20,156 bases of DNA from the IMG/VR virus record IMGVR_UViG_3300027805_000107, positions 1-20,156 of that record. One strand, given 5' to 3'. Both the position numbers and the translations under genes were made by a program. A model generated the notes under the pieces. It ran no database searches, had not been told where the DNA came from, and saw nothing but the letters and a program-made list of their open reading frames with translations. This DNA comes from a virus. Positions 1 to 8,200 of the stretch are shown here, piece after piece; position 1 is the first letter of the stretch, and every line of letters begins with the position of its first letter.

Positions 1-3000
1 AAGCAAGTAATGCATCTACTTCTGCTTCTAATGCTTCTACGTCTGCAACTGCTGCTAGTAACTCCGCTTCTACAGCAACGACACAGGCTGGTATAGCTAC
101 AACTCAAGCAAGTAACGCATCGACTTCAGCAAGTAATGCATCAACCAGCGCATCTAATGCAGCTACTAGTGCTACTAATGCTGCTGCTTCTTATGATGCA
201 TTTGATGATAGGTATCTTGGAGACAAGGCTTCTGATCCGTCACTTGATAATGATGGCAATGCACTCTTAACAGGTGCCTTATATTTTAATACAACTTCTT
301 CTGTTTTAAAAGTATACACTGGATCAGCATGGACTAATGCTCCACAGGGTCCTGCTGGTGCTGCTGGTGTTGGTATCCCTGTAGGCGGGACTACTGGACA
401 AGTACTATCTAAAGTTAATAGCACAGACTATAATACTCAATGGACTACTATACCTACGGTAGCTGCTGCAACCCCAACCGCCCTTGGAACTGTTTACGGT
501 GAAACTGATTCAGTAACTCCCTTTACCACAACCTTGGGCTATGAAGCGGGTAATGTAACCACAGGAGTAAACAATACTTTTATAGGACACTCTTCGGGTA
601 GATTAACTACCACAGGAACTAATAATACAAGCGTAGGTAAAGATACTTTAAAAGCAAATACGACAGGTAATCATAATAGTGCTTTTGGTTATGCTACATT
701 ACAGGCTAATACTACGGGGATGTATAATCATGCTTTCGGTAACTCGGTATTACGGACTAATACTACGGGTGGAAATAATAATGCTTTTGGTTCAGAGGCA
801 TTAGCATCCAATACTACAGGTGCAGGTAATAGTGCCTTCGGTAATACTTCGCTTTTTTCAAATAGCACAGGCGCATATAATGTTGCAGTTGGTGACAGCG
901 CCCTTCTTTTCAATGGTACGGGAAATAACAGTACGGCTGTGGGTGCTTCGGCTCTTAATTTGACAAATGGTTCAAATAATACTGCTATAGGTCAAAGCGC
1001 AGGAAGTGATTTATTTTCTGGCTCTAACAACATTCTTATTGGTTACAACGCTCAACCATCAGCCAGCCCGATAAGCAACGAAGCCACTTGGGGTAACTCC
1101 AGTATTACAAGAAATCGTTTTTGGGGTGCACTTTTAATGGCTGGTGCTAATGCTGGAACAAGCGGTCAGGTATTAACTTCTGCGGGTGCTGGTGTTTCTC
1201 CCACTTGGACAACTCCTACTGGCGGGGTAACATCATTTAGTGCTGGCACAACTGGATTCACTCCTTCAACTACTACCACTGGTGCAGTTACCCTCGCTGG
1301 TACTTTAGCACTTGCTAACGGTGGTACAGGTCAAACTACTAAAGCAGCAGCATTTAATGCTCTATCACCTATTACAACTACTGGTGACTTAATCATTGGT
1401 AACGGTAGCAACAGCGCAACTCGGTTAGCTATTGGAACGAACGGACAAGTATTAATTTCTAACGGAACAACTGCTTCTTGGGGTTCTGCCCCCGCTGGTG
1501 CTGCTGCTACCTCTACTGCTCTTGGTACTGTATATGGCAAAACTCTATCTGCTTCGCCCAGAACAACCACTATAGGTAATTTTGCTGGGGTAGCTGCAAC
1601 AGGTGCTGACAATTCGTTTTTTGGTTATCAGGCGGGATACACCACCACAACCGGAACTAACAATACAGCAATGGGGAAAGATGCGTTTTACAGTGCTTCT
1701 ACAGTCAACAATGCTGTTGCTATTGGTTTTGAGGCATTAAGAAATCCTACAGATTGTAGCGGAGTAGTTGCAATAGGTTATCAAGCTCTTTTTACAAACG
1801 CCAATGCGTCTGGCTCAGTTGCAATCGGCTCTCAAGCGGGACACAAAAGCCCGGGACTTTTAACCGCAATTGGCTTTCAAGCAGCGTTTAATACAACGGG
1901 ACTTAATAATACTACAATTGGGTATCAAGCATTAACTACTAACACCACTGGAACTAATAATACCGCTGTTGGTCATCAAGCTTTAACTGCCGCTACTGGC
2001 AATCATAATACAGCACTTGGATGGACCACTGGGGATGGTGTAACTACTGGCAGCAATAATACACTAATTGGCAGTCAAAATTCGAAAAGTGGTTTCTTAA
2101 CTACTGGATCGAACAATCTTGTTCTTGGATACAACACATACCCATCTTCAGCTACAGTAAGTAACGAAAACACTTTTGGTAATTTATCAACCACAAGCAA
2201 CCGCTTCTGGGGCGATATGAAAATGGCTGGCACAAACGCTGGCACATCCGGTCAAGTCTTGACTTCTGCTGGACCGGGTGTTGCTCCCACTTGGGCTGCA
2301 GCAACCATCTCTGGAACATTAGCTGCAACTTCAGGTGGTACAGGTCAGTCTACTTATGCTGTTGGTGACTTGTTAGTTGGTGGTACTTCCAACACACTAA
2401 ATAAATTAGCCGATATAGCCACAGGCAATGCTTTAATTTCGGGCGGTGTTGGTGTCGCACCTAGTTACGGCAAGATTGGTCTTACATCCCATGTGTCAGG
2501 CACATTGCCGATTGCCAATGGCGGTACAAACGGCACAGCTACGCCAACCGCTGGTGGGGCAATTTATGGTACAGGCTCAGCTTATGCGGTAACTGCAGCA
2601 GGAACTTCAGGACAAGTATTAACTTCAAATGGTGCTTCTGCCCCCACTTGGTCTACTCCGAGTAGCGTTTCTGCTGCAACTGCTACTGCCCTTGGTACTG
2701 TATACGGTGTAACATCTTCTACCACTGGTGCTAATGTTGCTTATGGTTACAACGCTGGTGTTGGTTCTTCAGCAGGACTTTACAATACTGTTATTGGTAA
2801 CAGAGCAAACCGTACTATGCCGAGTGGCACTAACTCTCAATATACTGCTATTGGCTTTGAAGCATTAAATAATTCTAGTGGTGCAGCAATGGCTGGTCCT
2901 TGTACTGCTATTGGCTATCAGGCTATGGGCGCAATGTCCCAATCTTTTCCCGGTTATGGCACAGCCGTTGGATTTGAAGCATTAAAAAATGGTGCATATG

Positions 3001-3644
3001 CTAGTACTGCTGTAGGGCATCAAGCCCTTGCTTTGGACGCAGGAACTATGAATTGTGCATTTGGTTATCTTGCACAATCAGCAAGCACATCGGGTACTTA
3101 TAATTGTTCTTTCGGAGCTAATTCATTAGTAGCTCTTACTACGGGAGGCAATAATTCTGCTTTTGGTGACCAAGCTGGCTCTAGTATAACCACAGGCACA
3201 AATAATACTGTTATTGGGTCGCAATCACAAGCATCATCAGCAACAGTAAGCAACACAGTTACTTTAGGTAATGGATCAATAACAACCCTGCGTTGCGCTG
3301 TTACTACTATTACCGCCATATCCGATGCTCGTGACAAGAAAGACATTACCCCGCTACAGGCTGGTATTGAGTTCATTAAAAAACTAAACCCGGTAAACTT
3401 TATCTGGAATATGCGTGATGGTGGTAAAGTCGGTGTTGCTGACGCTGGCTTCATTGCTCAAGAACTAAAACAAGCACAGATTGATACAGGCATCACAATC
3501 CCTAATCTAGTCTTTGATGATAACCCGGATAAGCTAGAGGCAGGATACGGTACTTTAATTCCAGTATTAGTAAAAGCAATACAAGAACAACAGACTCAAA
3601 TTGAATCATTAATCACTCGTTTAACTTTATTAGAAGGGAAGTAA
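1..3644 (+). CDS. Tail fibre with YadA-like head repeats and C-terminal S74 self-cleaving chaperone (5' partial)
   Basis: The frame is open from base 3 to the TAA at 3642-3644 (1213 visible codons), so the true start lies upstream of the window. In order it shows a Ser/Asn/Ala/Thr-rich low-complexity stretch (bases 3-190), a short domain typical of phage fibres (DAFDDRYLG... to YTGSAW, about 190-340), a Gly/Pro stretch, then three blocks of short repeats of the TG.NNTA.G type, as in trimeric YadA-like heads. Linkers carry GGTGQ and TSGQVLTS motifs common in fibres. The C-terminus from Ser (base 3321, SDARDKKDI) is a peptidase S74 intramolecular chaperone of about 107 residues. In this family the chaperone trimerises the fibre and is then released by cleavage at the conserved Ser-Asp. 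Role inferred: host recognition. The N-terminal tail-attachment part is not visible. Confidence 0.9.
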   Translation, partial: ASNASTSASNASTSATAASNSASTATTQAGIATTQASNASTSASNASTSASNAATSATNAAASYDAFDDRYLGDKASDPSLDNDGNALLTGALYFNTTSSVLKVYTGSAWTNAPQGPAGAAGVGIPVGGTTGQVLSKVNSTDYNTQWTTIPTVAAATPTALGTVYGETDSVTPFTTTLGYEAGNVTTGVNNTFIGHSSGRLTTTGTNNTSVGKDTLKANTTGNHNSAFGYATLQANTTGMYNHAFGNSVLRTNTTGGNNNAFGSEALASNTTGAGNSAFGNTSLFSNSTGAYNVAVGDSALLFNGTGNNSTAVGASALNLTNGSNNTAIGQSAGSDLFSGSNNILIGYNAQPSASPISNEATWGNSSITRNRFWGALLMAGANAGTSGQVLTSAGAGVSPTWTTPTGGVTSFSAGTTGFTPSTTTTGAVTLAGTLALANGGTGQTTKAAAFNALSPITTTGDLIIGNGSNSATRLAIGTNGQVLISNGTTASWGSAPAGAAATSTALGTVYGKTLSASPRTTTIGNFAGVAATGADNSFFGYQAGYTTTTGTNNTAMGKDAFYSASTVNNAVAIGFEALRNPTDCSGVVAIGYQALFTNANASGSVAIGSQAGHKSPGLLTAIGFQAAFNTTGLNNTTIGYQALTTNTTGTNNTAVGHQALTAATGNHNTALGWTTGDGVTTGSNNTLIGSQNSKSGFLTTGSNNLVLGYNTYPSSATVSNENTFGNLSTTSNRFWGDMKMAGTNAGTSGQVLTSAGPGVAPTWAAATISGTLAATSGGTGQSTYAVGDLLVGGTSNTLNKLADIATGNALISGGVGVAPSYGKIGLTSHVSGTLPIANGGTNGTATPTAGGAIYGTGSAYAVTAAGTSGQVLTSNGASAPTWSTPSSVSAATATALGTVYGVTSSTTGANVAYGYNAGVGSSAGLYNTVIGNRANRTMPSGTNSQYTAIGFEALNNSSGAAMAGPCTAIGYQAMGAMSQSFPGYGTAVGFEALKNGAYASTAVGHQALALDAGTMNCAFGYLAQSASTSGTYNCSFGANSLVALTTGGNNSAFGDQAGSSITTGTNNTVIGSQSQASSATVSNTVTLGNGSITTLRCAVTTITAISDARDKKDITPLQAGIEFIKKLNPVNFIWNMRDGGKVGVADAGFIAQELKQAQIDTGITIPNLVFDDNPDKLEAGYGTLIPVLVKAIQEQQTQIESLITRLTLLEGK
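3..185 (+). repeat. Ser-Asn-Ala-Thr low-complexity repeat in the tail fibre
   Basis: Codons here spell short imperfect repeats around ASNAST and TTQASNAS, built from gca/gct, agt/tct, aat and act codons. Such stretches are common before the variable part of aquatic phage fibres and may act as a flexible or helical shaft. The 5' extent is not visible. Confidence 0.7.
3321..3641 (+). other. S74 chaperone domain of the tail fibre, predicted release point
   Basis: The domain begins with the conserved Ser-Asp pair (codons at 3321 and 3324) followed by ARDKKDI. It continues through LNPVNFIW, GFIAQEL and YGTLIPVLVKAIQE to a Leu/Ile/Gln-rich C-terminal helix. In characterised members this domain is autoproteolytically cut after the Ser once the trimer has folded. 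The predicted cut is between codons 3321 and 3324. Confidence 0.85.
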
Positions 3645-3645
3645 A

Positions 3646-3978
3646 ATGTCAACATACACATGGACAATCAAATCAATGTCGGTAATGCCTGTACTCGAAG
3701 GACAAACTGATGTCGTGGTATCTGCACAATGGAACATCTTAGGTGAAGACCAAGGTGCTTCTTACAACCTAAGTGGTTGGCAAAACTTTACCCTACAGCA
3801 AGGTGAAGGCTTTACTCCTTACGACCAACTAACAGAAGCACAGGTAGTACAGTGGGTTAAAGACACTCTCGGTGAGAACGGGGTAGCAAACATGGAAGCC
3901 TCAGTACAGGGTTCACTTGATGCTATTAACACCCCACCAGTAGTGCCCATGATTGCTCCTCTTCCTTGGAGCGCATAA
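3646..3978 (+). CDS. Conserved phage protein downstream of tail fibre, function unknown
   Basis: A 110-residue soluble protein starting one base after the fibre stop, with a purine-rich GAAGGGAAG ribosome-binding region inside the fibre's last codons. It starts MSTYTWTI, has a central Trp/Gly-containing part, a PYDQLTEAQVVQWVKDTLGE segment and a Pro-rich end (NTPPVVP). From memory this resembles a recurrent small-protein family found next to fibre genes in aquatic phages (possibly DUF7936), but no function is known to me. Tight coupling to the fibre suggests a tail accessory or assembly protein; that is inference only. Confidence 0.8.
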   Translation: MSTYTWTIKSMSVMPVLEGQTDVVVSAQWNILGEDQGASYNLSGWQNFTLQQGEGFTPYDQLTEAQVVQWVKDTLGENGVANMEASVQGSLDAINTPPVVPMIAPLPWSA

Positions 3979-4139
3979 TGATTGTATTAAATTTGGAACT
4001 AGAAGAAGTAAATGCTATTTTGCAAACGCTTGGCGAACTTCCTACTAAGACTGGAGCATGGGTACTTCTTGCTAAGATTAAAGAGCAAGCTGACCCACAA
4101 GTAGTTGATTTTCAAGCAGATGAAACTAAACCTCAGTAA
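3978..4139 (+). CDS. Small 53-residue phage protein, function unknown
   Basis: ATG at 3978 overlaps the previous stop by one base (TAATG), and its own TAA at 4137-4139 overlaps the next ATG in the same way. The translation starts MIVLNLELEEVNAILQTLGE, contains a LPTKTGAWVLLAKIKEQA segment and ends in an acidic tail. Similar short proteins of the form hydrophobic-x-L-x-x-E-x-V-N-A-I-L-x-x-L-G, with an I-x-x-Q-A helix, are frequent in phage lysis or fibre regions. There is no TM segment. The double TAATG coupling on both sides is the main support for a real gene. Confidence 0.75.
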   Translation: MIVLNLELEEVNAILQTLGELPTKTGAWVLLAKIKEQADPQVVDFQADETKPQ

Positions 4140-4357
4140 TGGACACCGTAATGAACGAAATCAATCCCGTAGAGTACGGCAAGCTAGTACAGTCCGTAGA
4201 TAACCTAGAGCGTAAAGTAGACGCTATGGAAGTAGACATTAAAAAACTAGTGGCTATGGCAGAGCGTAGTAAAGGTTCTCTGTGGGCATTGATGGGTGTT
4301 GCTTCAGTTGCTGGTGCTTTTATTAGCTACATGACAGAACTAGTATTTAAGAAATAA
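4139..4357 (+). CDS. Coiled-coil plus single-TM protein, XhlA/holin-accessory-like
   Basis: 72 residues. Residues about 10-42 form a charged heptad-like helix (LVQSVDNLERKVDAMEVDI). Residues about 48-67 form one hydrophobic segment (LWALMGVASVAGAFISYM), and the protein ends in FKK. An N-terminal coiled coil plus C-terminal TM is the layout of XhlA-type lysis accessory proteins. It sits directly before a recognisable holin and a peptidoglycan peptidase, so a role in membrane lysis is likely. The start at 4139 is supported by the TAATG overlap; Met5 at 4151 is possible. Confidence 0.7.
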   Translation: MDTVMNEINPVEYGKLVQSVDNLERKVDAMEVDIKKLVAMAERSKGSLWALMGVASVAGAFISYMTELVFKK

Positions 4358-4359
4358 TA

Positions 4360-4770
4360 ATGGCATTTGATCCTATCAGCCTAGCACTAGAGATTGGTGG
4401 CAAAGTTCTTGACAGGGTATTCCCTGACCCCACTGAACGTGCTAAGGCACAGCTAGAATTACTTAAACTGGAACAGTCTGGTGATCTGGCAGTAATGACT
4501 GCTCAGACAGACATTAATAAAGTAGAAGCAGGTAGTGCTCATTTGTTTGTATCCGGGTGGAGACCTTTTGTTGGGTGGGTTTGTGGTCTGTCCCTCTGCT
4601 ATGCTGCTATCCTAGAACCCTTTGCTAGATTTGTAGCTACAGTAATGTTTAGTTATGCAGGTGCCTTTCCTATTATTGATACAACCCTTACTCTGCAGAT
4701 TCTATTAGGTTTACTTGGCTTGGCAGGAATGAGATCTTGGGAGAAGAAAGAGGGAGTAGCCTCTAAGTGA
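4360..4770 (+). CDS. Holin, 3TM family (GTA-type)
   Basis: 136 residues. An N-terminal amphipathic part (about 1-55, containing DRVFPDPTERAKAQLELLKL) precedes the family signature SGWRPFVGWVCGLSLCYAAI (about 65-84). Further hydrophobic segments lie around 86-103 and 110-126, followed by a charged tail (RSWEKKEG). This matches the 3TM holin family seen in gene transfer agents and many phages (PF11351). Such proteins form inner-membrane lesions that let the endolysin reach the wall. The next gene overlaps by four bases (GTGA), consistent with a lysis cassette. Confidence 0.85.
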   Translation: MAFDPISLALEIGGKVLDRVFPDPTERAKAQLELLKLEQSGDLAVMTAQTDINKVEAGSAHLFVSGWRPFVGWVCGLSLCYAAILEPFARFVATVMFSYAGAFPIIDTTLTLQILLGLLGLAGMRSWEKKEGVASK

Positions 4771-5201
4771 ACTTAAGCCCTCACTTTACCCTTGAAGAAC
4801 TCACAGTATCTACTACAGCTGCCCGTAAGGGTTGGGATAATACCCCCAATGCTACAGAGAAGACTAATCTTATTCGTGTTGCTTTGTTATTAGAACAGGT
4901 AAGAGCTTTACTTAATCTACCTATTATAGTAAACTCAGGCTACAGGGCTAAGATTCTAAATGATTATATTGGTAGTAAAGATACCAGCCAACACCGTATC
5001 GGATGTGCAGCAGATATAAGAGTCCCCGGTATGACCCCTAAACAGGTCGTACAGGCGTGTGTAGATGCCGACATACCCTATGACCAGATCATAGAAGAAT
5101 TCGATTCATGGGTCCATATAAGCGTTCCTGATAGCCCTTCTAGACCACCTAGGAAACAAGCATTAATTATTGACCGTAGCGGTACCCGACTATTTAAATA
5201 A
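4767..5201 (+). CDS. Peptidase M15 family endolysin (D-Ala-D-Ala carboxypeptidase-like)
   Basis: 144 residues starting at GTG 4767, overlapping the holin stop. M15 zinc-peptidase features are visible: SGYR at 57-60, zinc ligands His76 (SQHRIGCAADIR) and Asp83, a probable catalytic acid in DQIIEEF (Glu110), and zinc ligand His117 (SWVHIS). It is a stand-alone catalytic domain of the Peptidase_M15_3 type with no wall-binding domain or signal peptide, so it presumably reaches the periplasm through the holin. Family members cut peptide bonds in peptidoglycan stems. Exact bond specificity cannot be read from sequence. Confidence 0.88.
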   Translation: MNLSPHFTLEELTVSTTAARKGWDNTPNATEKTNLIRVALLLEQVRALLNLPIIVNSGYRAKILNDYIGSKDTSQHRIGCAADIRVPGMTPKQVVQACVDADIPYDQIIEEFDSWVHISVPDSPSRPPRKQALIIDRSGTRLFK

Positions 5202-5212
5202 GGTTTTAAACC

Positions 5213-8200
5213 ATGGCAGAGAAAACATTCACAGAAAAGCAACGGGAAATTGTAGCTCGTAAAATGGGTTACGAAGGTCCTATGAATATGTTTGATAAGT
5301 ACCTCAAGTCTACTCCTGCTGATGCTCAGAAGTATGGACTTATTACGGAGAAGTTTATGGCTAAGGGTGGTATGGTTAGAAAGTATGCTGTTGGTGGGGA
5401 TGTAGTTCCTACTGCACAAGCTGCTGGTACTACAGAAGTTGATCCTATCACGGGTTTACCTATTCAGCCTCGGGTTGCACAGATATCCCCCGCTATGCAG
5501 TATGCAGGTACAGGTGAATCACTTGCTACCCAACTCGCCCCCACACAGGCAAGCCAAGTCACAGGTGCTACTCCAGTTGCAGCTGCTACAATGGCAGCCC
5601 CTACTACAACTTCAGCAGCTACAATGCAAGCAGCTACTGCTGCTCCAGCTGTCGGTGCTGCACTTCAAGGTGTAGAGGGAGCACAAGGAACAGTAGCACC
5701 TCAAGCACAAGTACAAGCTGCACAGGCAGTACCAACAGCTACCGCTTTAGGTGGATTAACTGCAGCACAAGCACAAGGAGCACAAGTAGGTGCAGTAGCT
5801 CCTATGGCAATTACGCCAGAACAGATAGCACAAGCTGCAACACGGGCAGCTACTCCAGCAACACAGGCTGCTCAAACGGGAGCTATGCTTACAGCTGAAG
5901 CTGCTAAGATGGAGTCCGGTACTCCTCAAGCTGTAGCTGCTACAGACTACCAGTTAAAAGCCCTTGAAGCAGCACAGATGGCACAGACCAAAGTACAAGA
6001 AGCAGCCAAAGCAGGACTAATGCCAGAGGCACAATCTGCTCAGACTGCTGCTACTTTTGCTGCTGAAGCTGCTAGGTTGGGATCCACAACTCCTCAAGCC
6101 ATTGCTGCTGCAGATTACAATCTCAAAGAAATTCAAGCAGCACAGATGGCAGCAACTAAGGTGCAGGATGCAGCTAAGGCAGGGCTAATGCCAGAAGGAC
6201 AGGCTGCTCAGACTACAGCTACGTTTGCTGCTGAGGCTGCCAAGCTGGGATCTGCTACTCCACAAGCTGTTGCTGCTACTGAGTTTAATCTCAAAACAAT
6301 TGATGCAGCACAGATGGAAGCAATTAAAGTACAACAAGCAGCTAAAGCAGGGATCATGCCAGAAGCAATAGCTGCTCAGACCATTAGTAAGTCTGACATT
6401 ATTCCAGCTGCTCGTGCTATTACAGAACAAGAATTAGTAGATGTTGCTAGACAAAACCTGCAGATCAACGATCCAGTTCAAGCTGTAGCTGCTACGATGT
6501 CTGCATTAAATTCTGATGCTAGAGCTACAGCAGAGCAAGGTACCTTTAGTCAAGCCTTAGCTACAGCACAGCAGGGTAGTGTAGATGCTACTGCAACAGT
6601 TCAAGGGCAGTTGGCTAATCTAATGAATCAATTTAATGATGGCACACCTGCGTGGGCTGCTGGGGCTATGCGTAAAGCAAATGCTGCTATGTCTGCTAGG
6701 GGTTTAGGTGGTAGTTCTATTGCTGGTGCAGCTATCGTTCAAGCTACAATGGAAAGTGCAATTCCTATTGCTGCTGCAGATGCCCAAGTGTTTGCTGGTA
6801 TGAACATGGCAAACTTAAACAACAGACAGCAAGTAGCGTTAGCTAATGCTGCTGCATCTCAGAACATAGAGTTAGCTAACTTAAGTGCAAGACAACAGAC
6901 AGCATTGCAAAACAGTGCTAATGCCTTTTCTTTGCAGTCACAGAATCTGTCGAATACCCAAGCTGTTGTACTCGCCAATGCTCAGATTAGAGCTGCTACT
7001 CAACAGAAGAATTTAGATGTGAGTACTCAAGTTGCTTTAACTAATGCAGCTCGATTTGCTGAAGTAAACAACATTAACTTGTCTAATGCACAGCAAGCTA
7101 GACTACAAACTTCTGCTGAGAACTTGCAGATTGATATGGCTAATCTGTCGAACAGACAACAAACAGCACTGTCAAACTTACAAGTTCGTGCTGCTTTAAC
7201 TGGACAAGAGTTAAGCAATGAACAACAGATGGCAATGCTACAAAGCACACAAGACTTTGAAGCAGGAAAGTTCAATGCTAATAATAAACAACAGGCTTTA
7301 ATCACTGACTTTCAAGCTCGTGCTGCACTAGAGGGACAAGTCTTAGGAAATAGGCAGCAGACTGCCTTGTTTAACGTGTCTAATCTTTTACAAGAAAGAC
7401 AGTTGGAGTTAACCACAGAACAACAGACTCGGTTGTTTAATACTACTAACGCTCTGACAATTGAAACACAGAATCTATCTAATAGGCAACAAACCTCGTT
7501 AGCTAACTTACAAATTAGAGCTGCGTTAGTTGGACAAGAGCTTACTAACGAACAACAGATGGCAGTACTGCAAAGTACCCAAGAGTTTGAGGCAGGTCAG
7601 TTTAATGCTAATAGTAAGCAGCAAGCTTTAATTACAGACTTCCAAGCCCGTGCTGCATTAGAAGGTCAAGTCTTGGGTATCAGACAACAGACTGCTCTGT
7701 TTAATGTATCTAATGTTTTACAAGAGAGACAGTTAGAGCTGACTACAGAGCAGCAAACTCGTTTGTTCAATACTACAAATGCCTTGACGATTGAGACCCA
7801 GAATTTATCTAATCGGCAACAGACAGGATTAGCTAATCTACAAGTTCGGGCTGCTATCGTAGGGCAAGAACTTAGTAATGAGCAACAAGCAGCAATGCTT
7901 CAGAGTACGCAAGAATTTGAAAATGCTCAGTTCAATGCTAACAATAAACAGCAAGCATTGATTACTGACTTCCAAGTTCAAGCTGCACTGGAAGGTCAGG
8001 TCTTAGGCATTAAACAACAGACTTCTTTATTCAATGTGTCTAGTGCACTGCAAGAAAGACAACTAGAATTAAATGCAGAACAGCAGACCCGCCTGTTTAA
8101 TACTACTACTGCCCTAACCCTTGAAACACAGAACCTGTCTAACAGGCAGCAAACAGCTTTAGCTAATGCTCAGATCGATGCTGCCCTTATAGGTCAGGAG

